Positions 8,124 to 16,443 of a stretch of 64,000 nucleotides of DNA are shown in pieces; positions within the stretch are counted from its first letter, which is position 1; each line of letters starts with the position of its first letter. Below the pieces are notes generated by a model that saw only the letters and a program-made list of their open reading frames with translations, was not told the DNA's origin and ran no database searches. Origin of the DNA: Segatella hominis (GTDB lineage Bacteria > Bacteroidota > Bacteroidia > Bacteroidales > Bacteroidaceae); assembly GCF_019249725.2 (NCBI RefSeq), contig NZ_CP137559.1, positions 2,979,001-3,043,000 of the forward strand, in the 5' to 3' direction. A program made the position numbers and the translations under genes.

Positions 8124-9749
8124 TTATTTGAAATGATTGGAAAGTCGATTATCTAAAACGACTTCTTTTAAATAAGAAGATGGTATGTCAACATTGACTT
8201 GCTCTTTAGAAAGAGAACCAACATAACTAACTCTAAGGGACATATCCAAAGGAACAAGAAGTGAAGCTAACTTTATCAACTCACCTTCTGTCTTGAGATC
8301 TTTTTCTACATTATTTTTAAATTCATTCTTATTTTTATCAACTTCTTTCATATCATACATTTTTTCATCTATGGTATAAAACATAACAAACAGTTTTCCC
8401 TTTATATCCACATCTGAAAAAATTAGTCCATCGTCAACTTTATTTGGAAGACTTCCCTTGATACTATTCAAATACAAATCCAATTGTTCTCTTTGAGTAG
8501 AAGACGTTTTAGATGCATTTTTAATTTCCTCAGGTGTTGCTACTAACACTATTTCCCTATGTGACTGAATTCCTTTGATTATCGTTTTTGCAGAATATCC
8601 CTTATTTGCAAAATCAGCATAGCTACAGGACTTAAAAGGAGAACTTTTTGCGATATTTGCCATCATCAAACGCTTTTTCAAGTCTTTATTCTGCAAAAAA
8701 TCTTCAAATGGATATTTAGTTTCATCTATTTCCATTGTACTTACCACAGCAGAATCCTTTAGTTCCAGACTTTTCATCACAACTCCATCAGATATTTCTA
8801 AAGGAAGCTGTTCATTCACGCCCTTTACTGCTAACTCCAACTCAGGGTCATTTAAAGGAGGAAGTTTAGACACATAAGCATCATTAATCCTCGTAATAAT
8901 CAAAATTACTAATCCAAACACAATAAGAAGCAAACAAAATATGACCCATTTCATTTTGTAATTCAACTTATTTGTGTTTAGTAACCAAACATAAACAAAT
9001 ACCGCAGCTATTGTCAACACTACCACAACAAGAGCATCGTTTATAGGTTTTTCATTAGAAGGTATATCATAACTAATCTCACCATAAGTAGGGAGATTCT
9101 CCGTCGTATCTACGAACTCAGCATCTCCACTAAGCGATTCTCCATTTATCCATTTAAATGATTCTACAGCATCTTCCATCACCTTTTGCCAATATGTCTT
9201 CTCACTATCCTTATAACTACATAAGACTTTTGCACTTTGGTTATCATTAAAGAAATAATAGATACAAACATCCACATTACCATAAACGCCACTTCTTTGG
9301 TAAGAAGTCATTATGCAATAATTTTCATTATCAAAAAAGAAGCCTTTTGTACTTGGCTTAATGGTCATATGCATTTGGGGTGCCAATTCTTGATAGGCAA
9401 GGCGATTAAAATACTCGACATCTTTGTCTGATAGTTCATGAGAGCCATCATAGTAGGAATAATCTCCTTCATTACTAATTTCTGTCTGAATCATAATTCT
9501 TGCATACTTTTGATAAGCAGCTTTTGTATCGTTATTCAAACCTGTTTGTTGAAAAACTATAACCTCGTCACTGGTTACGGGAAGGTTATTATTCTTTGTT
9601 TTCTGCTCATACAAGCCCTTCTTATCTCTGAGTTCCAACTTGGAATCTACAGAAATAGTAAACATATCATTAATCGTATAAGATTTACTTTCAGCATGAG
9701 CCGAAAGGACACCTAATACAAAACCGAGTAAAATCAATATCCGTCTCAT
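8124..9749 (-). CDS. Exported/membrane protein of unknown function
   Basis: The 541-residue protein has a signal peptide (MRRILILLGFVLGVLSAHA) and a first domain of about 200 residues outside the cytoplasm. Two membrane helices lie near residues 239-258 and 268-287, and a second domain of about 250 residues follows. If the signal is cleaved and both helices span, both domains face the periplasm. The first domain has the look of stress-response beta-sandwich proteins (YYFFNDNQSAKVLCSYKD), but I cannot assign it. It lies 23 bases after the J-domain protein gene in the same operon. Confidence 0.65.
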   Translation of the reverse strand: MRRILILLGFVLGVLSAHAESKSYTINDMFTISVDSKLELRDKKGLYEQKTKNNNLPVTSDEVIVFQQTGLNNDTKAAYQKYARIMIQTEISNEGDYSYYDGSHELSDKDVEYFNRLAYQELAPQMHMTIKPSTKGFFFDNENYCIMTSYQRSGVYGNVDVCIYYFFNDNQSAKVLCSYKDSEKTYWQKVMEDAVESFKWINGESLSGDAEFVDTTENLPTYGEISYDIPSNEKPINDALVVVVLTIAAVFVYVWLLNTNKLNYKMKWVIFCLLLIVFGLVILIITRINDAYVSKLPPLNDPELELAVKGVNEQLPLEISDGVVMKSLELKDSAVVSTMEIDETKYPFEDFLQNKDLKKRLMMANIAKSSPFKSCSYADFANKGYSAKTIIKGIQSHREIVLVATPEEIKNASKTSSTQREQLDLYLNSIKGSLPNKVDDGLIFSDVDIKGKLFVMFYTIDEKMYDMKEVDKNKNEFKNNVEKDLKTEGELIKLASLLVPLDMSLRVSYVGSLSKEQVNVDIPSSYLKEVVLDNRLSNHFK

Positions 9750-9772
9750 AACTTGCTATTTATTCTGTTCAA

Positions 9773-11755
9773 TCATTGTCCAAAATCGTCATCATCCCTT
9801 GGGTCGAAAGGACCACCAATGCCAGAAAAATCTTCTGAAGGCATAATAAGAGGAGCATCAGGCTCTGTGTTTGTCAAATAACGTGAACTATGTGAGCCGA
9901 AATGCAACAATACAAATATAATAGCTGCCAATACTACAGATAACAATGCCACAAGTATAATATTATGAACCTTGCCTTTTCTCTTTGAATGACTTGCATT
10001 CGAATTGGCATTATGTATTTCTCCTTGTATAATTGCTATATCCTTTTGAGTATTAACATCTAAGAATTGATAATTTATCATATTTGATTTACGATAAGCA
10101 TCAAATTCTTTATCATATTCAGGCTTTAATCGATTAGTTGAACTCAATACACGATAAGCCTCCTGTATATTACGCTTATAAACTTCACTGTACAATTTAG
10201 CGTCTGTTCTTGAGTTATATTTAGCTATTGCTTTATTAAAAGCAATGTCAATATCCATCTCAGAAGCATCCCTATTTATATCCAGTAGTAAATAATAATC
10301 TTTGAACACTCCTAATTCTTCAACCTCATTAGAATTATTACCATTTGTATCTTCATGAGTCCACTTAGAGAAAATACGTACTTCCATCAATATGACTGAC
10401 AGAATAGCAACTGGCAATATATACCCCAAGACACAAAGTCCAACTGGCAAGTTACCCAATATAAAAAATGGATATAGCAAAAAGACTACAACGCTTTTAT
10501 ATTCCGCATCAGTAACATGCCTTTTGATTAAATAAAATTTTAGCCATTTGGGAATCAAATAATCAAACTCATTTTCAGCTTTCGCCTTATTTACGACATA
10601 CATATTAGTGAATATATTCATCCCAACTGCGCATAAGAACAGCAAGAATATATTCCACCAATAACTATCTTGACGAAGTTCACCTGTAAAAATAGGGTAA
10701 ACATCCGCAAAAACACAAATAATATTCACAAGCCACATGACACGTGCATAACGAATCAAGTATTTAGCTTGCTTTGGGAGGACAGTTTCTCTATTTCGTA
10801 AAACAATTTTTGGTGTCAATAAACAGATAAGTCCAAATACCACAAATGCGATGCTGCCCAATATGGTCAATAGTAATCTCATACTAACCATATCATTGTA
10901 ATCTTGAAGATAGAAAGTTGTAAAAGTTTCCATTATTGCATTAGCTTTTTCTATCAATTCATACGGACTATGCACATCCAATACATAGGCCTTTCTATTT
11001 GCAAAATATACAATACGTATTACTGAAATTCCTTTTTCGTCTTTAGACTGAAAAACAACCGCATCTTTATTTTTAGGAAGAACTGACATATAAAATGTAG
11101 CCCAATTTGCATTTCTTCTGCATTTCACTTGATTTGGTGAGAATTTCCAGTTTTTATATGAAGTTAATTGTTTTGCAAACTGTTTAGTACAAATAGAATA
11201 AATACTATCAGAAGCATTTGATGAAATAGAGTCTGACAAGTCTATAACAGAAAAAGTATATGTATATTCATAAGGTATTGTGGTATAGCGACTATCCCAA
11301 TATGGCTCATTGACATATTTCACCTTTTCAACTTCCTCATATTCGATACGTCCCCAAAAATCTCTTATAATCTCTCCACTCAAATATCTCTGAGGAACTT
11401 TTTCTGTATAATAAACAGCTTTACTTCCTATTGCCAAATAAGGTTTCCAATACCCATATATTCCCTCTCCTTTTCCATTAAAAGAAGAAACAAACTTTCC
11501 CTCTGGTATTGGTCCAATTTCTTTCAGTTGCTCAGAATTATCCTTAGTTTCTTTTTTGTCAAAATAATGCGAGCTCTTCAACACAGAAAATTGTTCTTTG
11601 TCAAAATTAACAAAGAACTTCTCATTATGTTCCTTTAATGTCAACTCCACCTTCAAGGTCGGTACAATATTGGATACATAGATTATGGATATTATTGCAA
11701 TTAGCAAACAAATCACACAAGCAAGAGTATATTTATTCTTATTTAAACTTTTCAT
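9773..11755 (-). CDS. Multi-pass membrane protein with a degenerate J-domain
   Basis: The 660-residue protein has an N-terminal membrane helix (about residues 10-31), a large extracytoplasmic domain (about 35-290) and a cluster of hydrophobic segments between about 293 and 465. Residues about 484-550 read as a DnaJ-like domain: DYYLLLDINRDASEMDIDIA opens it and IQEAYRVLSS with EYDKEFD closes it. The HPD tripeptide that activates DnaK is absent; NSRTD occupies that place. A last helix (about 598-620) precedes an acidic tail. It may present a J-like scaffold at the membrane without DnaK stimulation. It lies one base after the 96-residue gene upstream. Confidence 0.7.
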   Translation of the reverse strand: MKSLNKNKYTLACVICLLIAIISIIYVSNIVPTLKVELTLKEHNEKFFVNFDKEQFSVLKSSHYFDKKETKDNSEQLKEIGPIPEGKFVSSFNGKGEGIYGYWKPYLAIGSKAVYYTEKVPQRYLSGEIIRDFWGRIEYEEVEKVKYVNEPYWDSRYTTIPYEYTYTFSVIDLSDSISSNASDSIYSICTKQFAKQLTSYKNWKFSPNQVKCRRNANWATFYMSVLPKNKDAVVFQSKDEKGISVIRIVYFANRKAYVLDVHSPYELIEKANAIMETFTTFYLQDYNDMVSMRLLLTILGSIAFVVFGLICLLTPKIVLRNRETVLPKQAKYLIRYARVMWLVNIICVFADVYPIFTGELRQDSYWWNIFLLFLCAVGMNIFTNMYVVNKAKAENEFDYLIPKWLKFYLIKRHVTDAEYKSVVVFLLYPFFILGNLPVGLCVLGYILPVAILSVILMEVRIFSKWTHEDTNGNNSNEVEELGVFKDYYLLLDINRDASEMDIDIAFNKAIAKYNSRTDAKLYSEVYKRNIQEAYRVLSSTNRLKPEYDKEFDAYRKSNMINYQFLDVNTQKDIAIIQGEIHNANSNASHSKRKGKVHNIILVALLSVVLAAIIFVLLHFGSHSSRYLTNTEPDAPLIMPSEDFSGIGGPFDPRDDDDFGQ

Positions 11756-11756
11756 G

Positions 11757-12047
11757 TTATTTTTCTTGATTAGTTAGTAAAACTGTTATAATTAACCCTA
11801 TAGCTACTATAATATCTACAAAATTCCACACACCCCTTCCCAAAGCTAATTTAACAAAGGGCTGAAACAATATAGCCAATGCCCCACTTGCTACAGCAAA
11901 TTCCTTTTTATTGTTTTGATAATAAGAATACGCCATATAACCAAACACGACAGTTGACATATACCTTATTAATATGTAAAAACCATAAGGCATATCTAGT
12001 AAACACAATAACAATAATACTGCTAGGATTATCTTCAAATACTTCAT
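11757..12047 (-). CDS. Small membrane protein (DUF6804-like)
   Basis: The 96-residue protein has four hydrophobic stretches and the pattern LLDMPYGFYILIRYMST ... LFQPFVKLALGRGVWNFVDI. I know this from a family of small uncharacterised membrane proteins (I believe DUF6804). The gene is first in the 12047-7658 operon and ends one base before the J-domain protein gene. A structured RNA lies directly upstream. Confidence 0.65.
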   Translation of the reverse strand: MKYLKIILAVLLLLCLLDMPYGFYILIRYMSTVVFGYMAYSYYQNNKKEFAVASGALAILFQPFVKLALGRGVWNFVDIIVAIGLIITVLLTNQEK

Positions 12048-12101
12048 TAGATACTCCCTTTTCTTGGTCTTTCAGTCCTATTAGGCCTTTTTGTTAAACA
12101 G

Positions 12102-12308
12102 AGAAGCGTGAACTGCAATGCCCACATCTCAATACCGGAGGCCCTAGGAAAGCCCATACTCATAGATGCAACAATAGCAGCCCACGCTATGCGTGAGAAC
12201 CACTATGCTATCTTAGAGTATGTCGGGAAATTTCCTAGGTTTCCAGTACTTCGATAAGCATAACGCTTCTTAAATCTCAAAAATCAGTGGAAAGGGAATG
12301 CACCCTAT
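12102..12308 (-). ncRNA. Structured RNA, 6S-like architecture, about 170-207 nt
   Basis: The region folds as one long rod. An 8-bp closing stem pairs 12102-12109 with 12263-12270. Inside are CCTAGGAAA with TTTCCTAGG, CATACTC with GAGTATG, ATAGCA with TGCTAT and a CACGC/GCGTG tip. A promoter -7 element (12315-12323) sets a minus-strand start near 12308. A single rod with internal bulges behind its own promoter is the layout of 6S RNA, including the Bacteroidales-1 type. The family name is inference. It could instead be a long leader of the operon starting at 12047, since I see no terminator between them. Confidence 0.5.
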
Positions 12309-12314
12309 CCGACT

Positions 12315-12323
12315 GCAAAGATA
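12315..12323 (-). promoter_or_regulatory. -7 element of the structured RNA
   Basis: Minus-strand TATCTTTGC. The -33 region is AT-rich without a clean TTTG at the usual distance. Confidence 0.5.
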
Positions 12324-12522
12324 TTAAATATCTAAAGTTTTCCACTCCAAATTAATGGGGTAGAAATAACAGTTTCTCAATAAAAAGTTGCGATTTTTGT
12401 AATCGCTAAACTACAATAATAAAACAACGATTTAAAGAATAACTATTATAAATGCAAAATTAAGCAATTTTTTTGAGTTGTTCAACATATTAAGTGTTAA
12501 AAGTTCATTGTGAACGAATTTA

Positions 12523-12776
12523 ATGTCACTTTTCACCCGATTTGGGCTTGGTCATCTGCTTTGTAGAATGTCCCTGGAGAAGCAAGCAGGCATTCCAGCT
12601 GTTCAGCTAATCCTGTCTTTCTGTCTTTTCCGTATAGTAGGTGAAAGCATACACTCCATATACAAGAAGTCATATTATGAACTTCTGAACACTGGTCACA
12701 ATTGCTATTATCGAAAGATGGGCTGAGCAACCATGGACTGGCGCAAACTCCTTATGGGTAAGGCTCTTCGCTTTTT
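12523..12776 (+). pseudogene. Remnant of an IS4-type transposase N-terminus
   Basis: The translation MSLFTRFGLGHLLCRMSLEK continues QAGIPAVQLILSFCLFRIVG and IHSIYKKSYYELLNTG. This matches the start of IS4-type transposases common in Bacteroidales. A TGA at 12724-12726 interrupts it, after which the same frame resumes as ATMDWRKLLMGKALRFLV and then stops matching. The DDE catalytic core is missing. The break falls where a copied 3' end of a neighbouring gene begins (12780), so a deletion or recombination joined the two. Confidence 0.7.
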
Positions 12777-12779
12777 GGT

Positions 12780-12840
12780 GATTGATAAACAGTCGTATCG
12801 CCTCATTTAGACATCAAAATGATTTTCGTACTGCTTATCT
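12780..12840 (-). pseudogene. 3'-end fragment of a fifth secreted paralogue
   Basis: The minus-strand frame reads ISSTKIILMSK, stop, GDTTVYQ. This is nearly the same as the end of the 13459-13872 product (ISSTKITLLSKLGDTTVYQ). One leucine codon has become TGA. Only the last 20 or so codons survive, next to the IS remnant. Confidence 0.7.
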
Positions 12841-12843
12841 CTA

Positions 12844-13266
12844 CTATTTTGCGATAAACAAAATTGTAGAATGCTTCATTCGTATAGTCAATCTATTTGA
12901 TTCCAAAGAAAGAATTTCTCCACAGAAAAAGTCCTCATATTCTTTACCTTTGTAAGTATATTTTCGCTCAAATACGATATACTTTCCATTAGTATTTCCC
13001 AATAACGAGGCTTCGTACTTTTCGGGGCTATAACTACACAAGTAAGTGTTATAAGTAAACACACTTACTTTATTATCAGACTTTCCAACAAATTTATGTT
13101 CTGATGATTTTGCAGAAAATACGATATTCCAATCTATATTTCCACATCCATCATAACCAGAATCTGCAACCCATGTCTTACCAACAAGGTCAGACATGCT
13201 GATTTTTTGAGCATGGCATGTCATGCTCAAAAGGAATACTAAAGCAATTATCAGACTATTTCTCAT
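12844..13266 (-). CDS. Small secreted protein, paralogue array member 1
   Basis: The product has 140 residues with a signal peptide (MRNSLIIALVFLLSMTCHAQ). I do not recognise the family. Its plan matches the three upstream paralogues: KTWVADSGYDGCGN after the signal, then a beta-rich body and a GKYIVFE strand. It is the most divergent of the four. The signal ending LSMTCHAQ could be read as a lipobox, but Ala-Gln fits signal peptidase I better. It is separated from the next paralogue by 192 bases containing a terminator. Confidence 0.65.
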   Translation of the reverse strand: MRNSLIIALVFLLSMTCHAQKISMSDLVGKTWVADSGYDGCGNIDWNIVFSAKSSEHKFVGKSDNKVSVFTYNTYLCSYSPEKYEASLLGNTNGKYIVFERKYTYKGKEYEDFFCGEILSLESNRLTIRMKHSTILFIAK

Positions 13267-13329
13267 ATTATTCTATTTATATTGTTTTAATTCCTAATGT
13301 CGTTGGAAAAGATAGGAAAAAATGCTGAA

Positions 13330-13384
13330 TAAATTAAAAACAGGGCGTTAAGATTATTAAAAGGCAATGGTAAACTTTCTCCTA
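13330..13384 (+). repeat. Dispersed 55-bp repeat, copy 1
   Basis: This matches 16248-16302 at 51 of 55 positions. Both copies contain CAATGGTAAACTTTCTCCTA near the end and lie between genes. Confidence 0.75.
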
Positions 13385-13421
13385 ATATTACTTGGAAATG
13401 TTCTTGTTTGATAGGAAAAAT

Positions 13422-13452
13422 CTTGTAGGTATGTCTTTTACATACCTACAAG
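13422..13452 (-). terminator. Terminator of the secreted-paralogue operon
   Basis: A 12-bp perfect stem (CTTGTAGGTATG with CATACCTACAAG) has a 7-base loop. It is followed on the minus strand by ATTTTTCC, just past the stop at 13459. Confidence 0.7.
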
Positions 13453-13458
13453 CCTTTG

Positions 13459-13872
13459 TTACTTTACTTTCTGATAAACAGTCGTATCGCCTAATTTAGA
13501 CAACAGAGTTATTTTCGTACTGCTTATATCAGCTATCTTGAACCAAAACACACTGTTATCAACATATTGGATAATATAACTACCCTTTCGATTCTTCCCT
13601 ATCTGTGAACTATCAAATGTTTTAGGAATAGAAGAAGAGAGATAATACTTTAAAGAAAATAGAAACTCCTTCTTGTTTTTCTTAAACTTTGCTGTCGTCG
13701 TACGAGTAGTCATCGTGAAAGACATACCTCGTTCACAATAATCAGAAACAGGACTTACTAATTTCCATTTTGTCCCATTAAGTTCTGACGTAGCAATATT
13801 CTGAGCATGGCATCCCATGCTCAGAAGAAAATAAATTGCAAAAACTAATATATTTTTAATAGACTTTATCAT
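13459..13872 (-). CDS. Small secreted protein, paralogue array member 2
   Basis: The product has 137 residues with a signal peptide ending LLSMGCHAQ. It shares with members 3 and 4 the order: WKLVSP.SDYCERGMSFT, a KTFDSSQIGKN.GSYIIQYV segment, WFKIADISSTKITLLSKLGD and a Tyr-containing end. The two Cys around the signal and DYC may be structural or a lipid anchor. The start overlaps the end of member 3 by 17 bases. Its function is unknown; the tandem copies point to diversification of a surface or periplasmic factor. Confidence 0.7.
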   Translation of the reverse strand: MIKSIKNILVFAIYFLLSMGCHAQNIATSELNGTKWKLVSPVSDYCERGMSFTMTTRTTTAKFKKNKKEFLFSLKYYLSSSIPKTFDSSQIGKNRKGSYIIQYVDNSVFWFKIADISSTKITLLSKLGDTTVYQKVK

Positions 13873-14281
13873 AAATCAATACATCGCCCTGTGGAGTCGA
13901 AAGTTTCAACTGACCACTACTAACACTCAAAATTTTAAAAGGCACAACCCTTTTGCCAACATACTTAATAATATAAGTTCCAGAGTTACTTTTCCCTACT
14001 AAGCTTTGATTGAAAGTTGTAGGAATTGCAGTTGCAAGGTAAAATGGATAGGAGTTGCTGAAGAAACGTTTCGTTTCCTTAGTCTCTCCTCGCTTCACAT
14101 AGTGAGAACTAGAAGTATTCGTCATTTCCGTGCTTGTAAAGGACATATTTTTTTCACAATAGGAGAATACAGGTTTGGTCAATTTCCATTTTGTATTAGT
14201 CAATTGACCCAAAGATACTGTTTGTGCATGACATGCCATGCTCAAAAGTAATGTGAAAGCAACAGCCAAATAACTTCCCAT
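13856..14281 (-). CDS. Small secreted protein, paralogue array member 3
   Basis: The product has 141 residues with signal MGSYLAVAFTLLLSMACHAQ and the shared body TKWKLTKPVFSYCEKNMSFT, then TTFNQSLVGKSNSGTYIIKY and FKILSVSSGQLKLSTPQGD. It lies 20 bases after member 4 and overlaps member 2, so members 4-3-2 are one operon. No catalytic motif is seen. Confidence 0.7.
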   Translation of the reverse strand: MGSYLAVAFTLLLSMACHAQTVSLGQLTNTKWKLTKPVFSYCEKNMSFTSTEMTNTSSSHYVKRGETKETKRFFSNSYPFYLATAIPTTFNQSLVGKSNSGTYIIKYVGKRVVPFKILSVSSGQLKLSTPQGDVLIYDKVY

Positions 14282-14301
14282 CTTTACAAGACAATTAATA
14301 G

Positions 14302-14700
14302 TTACTTTTTAGAGTAGCAAAATGTACCTCCCAACTTTGAATGTAAGATAAGCTCGTCCTTGGTAAGTTTTTGAATCTCAAACCAAAAGACCTCACCAAA
14401 CACCTCCTGTATGATATATTTTCCCTTGCTTTCTTTGCCTACAAGAGCTTTATTAAACACCTTTGGAATTGTTGGAGAAATATAGTAATCAAACTTATTA
14501 TTATAAGTCTTTTGCTTTTCCACAAAGAAAACTTTATCAGTTTTATGGGATAAAGTAAAGGCAATAAATTTCTTGCAACCGTCACAATTAGGAGAGCGCA
14601 ATACCCATTCTGTATTACACAAATCTGTTGTCGACACTACTTGCGCCAAACAGTTACTGACTATGCTGATAAGCATTAAGATAAAAAGTAATTTCTTCAT
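14302..14700 (-). CDS. Small secreted protein, paralogue array member 4
   Basis: The product has 132 residues with signal MKKLLFILMLISIVSNCLAQ and the family body TEWVLRSPNCDGCKKFIAFT, KVFNKALVGKESKGKYIIQ and FEIQKLTKDELILHSKLGG. An extra CxxC (NCDGC) distinguishes it from members 2 and 3, though member 1 has DGC at the same place. It starts three bases after the small lipoprotein gene that heads the operon. Confidence 0.7.
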   Translation of the reverse strand: MKKLLFILMLISIVSNCLAQVVSTTDLCNTEWVLRSPNCDGCKKFIAFTLSHKTDKVFFVEKQKTYNNKFDYYISPTIPKVFNKALVGKESKGKYIIQEVFGEVFWFEIQKLTKDELILHSKLGGTFCYSKK

Positions 14701-14703
14701 ATT

Positions 14704-14907
14704 TTATTTTGTTAAACGAAAAAATGTATTACCATAAAAATCATATTTATCAACTTTCTCTATTTTTCCTTGACAAGGATTAACTATTATATTCATGATA
14801 CTGTCAGCTTTTATAAGTAATTTATCGTAAGCCTTGTTGCCTGTACATGAAACAAACAGTATAGGCAAAAGTATCCATGTGAATAATGTATTTAATTTCT
14901 TAATCAT
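14704..14907 (-). CDS. Small lipoprotein heading the paralogue operon
   Basis: The product has 67 residues, with a lipoprotein signal ending ILFVSC (Cys21) and only about 46 mature residues (NKAYDKLLIKADSIMNII and so on). No family is recognised. It ends three bases before array member 4. The short mature part may mean a truncated gene or a small anchor. Confidence 0.55.
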   Translation of the reverse strand: MIKKLNTLFTWILLPILFVSCTGNKAYDKLLIKADSIMNIIVNPCQGKIEKVDKYDFYGNTFFRLTK

Positions 14908-14973
14908 TCTTTTTAATGATTTTTTGCAGAGATAGTTCTTTTTCTTGATTTCAAGACTTGACTCTTTCTCATA

Positions 14974-16084
14974 TTATTCTATCACCCATTCCAAGGTGCT
15001 TATTTTTTCCTTAATTGTATAGTTGATACCTACTTTCACCACAGGTTTGTTTTGCAGGGCGAAGGCATCGGCATATCGCTTGTCGTTGATTTGCTGAAGA
15101 GCTTCTTCTGCCGTCTTATTGAACTTCAGTTCCATGATGTAGATGGTGTCGTGCGTCTCCATCGTAATGTCTGTTCTTCCCTTGGCAGTATGTTGCTCTA
15201 CGAGAATGCGGAAATTGGTGAGCAAGGCAAACATGATGTACATCATCTGTTGATAATGCCCCTCGTAGTTGGTATTATCGCAGTAAGGCACAGTCTCAAG
15301 GAAAGTCTTGAATAACAGTAGTGCTTCGTCCAATTGTCCCAGGTTGATCAGCTTGGACATCTTGGCGATGGTCGTGTTGCCCATAACCGTCTTGGAAGCC
15401 AGGTAGTGAGGGAGAAGACTTCTGTATAGGCCGACTCTGATTTCCTTGTTAGGAAGGGCGAGGGTGTATAGTTCGGTGTCCTCATCGTAATCCTTGATGG
15501 TGAAGTATCCACTCTGGTAGAGCAAAGGCATGATGGTGGTCATCGTCTCTGTAGCAGCATCAAAGTCATCCTTGCCTGCTTCCATCTTTTCGCCAAGGTC
15601 GATAGGGGTGAAAGCATACTTGCGCATCATATTCGTCGATTAATACCACAGGTTGTTTGCCTGTTTTTTCATATACGGTTTGTATGAGGTTGAGCATACG
15701 TATGTTCGGGGCTGGAGAGTCACATGTTATGCCAAACTTCTCTTCATTGGTCTTTAGTATGAAGAGAAGATAGTGCTCCAACTGCTCTTTTTCCATGTGC
15801 TTGCCTCCAGCCAAACTGAAGTGGAGCACAGGATATTCATTCCATTCTTTCTCCAACTTTTCGATGGCAAGACCATTGAATAGATCCTTTTTACCTTCAA
15901 AATAGCTTTCGAAGGTAGATACAAGGAGTGACTTGCCGAAACGGCGTGGTCGGCTCAAGAAGAAATATGTACCATCAGTATGGGTCATACGATAGATGTA
16001 TTCCGTCTTGTCAACATAGAACCAATCTTCTTTGCGGATTCGTTCGAAAGTCTGTATGCCTATAGGATATCGTTTTCTTGCCAT
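14974..16084 (-). pseudogene. AAA-ATPase/PD-(D/E)XK protein with internal deletion
   Basis: Compared with the intact relative at 22764-24335, the N-terminal part (MARKRYPIGIQTFERIRKED, FLSRPRRFGKS, VVLIDEYDA) and the C-terminal part (LLYQSGYFTIKDYD, TDITMETHDTIYIMELKFNK) are present. They sit in different frames. About 170 codons between EYDA and the middle of the protein are missing, at about 15630-15650. The deletion removes the ATPase sensor region and shifts the frame. The nuclease-like motif (D...E-L-K) is still readable. The promoter at 16109-16140 is intact. Confidence 0.85.
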
Positions 16085-16108
16085 AGTCTCTTGTTCTTGA
16101 TTTCGAAG

Positions 16109-16140
16109 GCAAAGTTAAGCAAAATAATCGAAAGTACCAA
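16109..16140 (-). promoter_or_regulatory. Promoter of the deleted AAA protein gene
   Basis: Minus-strand TTG (16138-16140), 20 bases, TAACTTTGC (16109-16117). Confidence 0.6.
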
Positions 16141-16247
16141 GTTTGCTATTGTGATTTTTTCTGTGTTTTCCTCCTTATGGGTTCTTAACTAACCAGTCTT
16201 AGTCCTCAGAATAGAAAAGAAATGGCTTGCCAAAATCGTCAAGTACT

Positions 16248-16302
16248 TAAATTAAAAACGGGGCATTAAGAATATTAAAAGCCAATGGTAAACTTTCTCC
16301 TA
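16248..16302 (+). repeat. Dispersed 55-bp repeat, copy 2
   Basis: Second copy of the repeat at 13330-13384, in the same orientation, with four mismatches. Confidence 0.75.
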
Positions 16303-16359
16303 TCTTAGTTGATTGTTCTTGTTACTATAAGATAATGTTTTGAAGCCTGATGAATTCTT

Positions 16360-16443
16360 CGTTCAGCGTCTTTGAATGTCCGTTCAACGACGTTGAACCG
16401 CCGTTCAAAGACGCTGAACGGACATTTAACGTCGTTGAACGGA
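16360..16443. repeat. Interleaved inverted repeats (A-B-A'-B')
   Basis: Arm A (16360-16376, CGTTCAGCGTCTTTGAA) pairs with A' (16404-16420). Arm B (16379-16394, TCCGTTCAACGACGTT) pairs with B' (16428-16443). Both pairings are perfect. Because the arms interleave, the two stems can only form together as a pseudoknot. Arm B also holds most of a self-palindrome (GTTCAACG-A-CGTTGAAC, 16382-16398). Confidence 0.8.
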
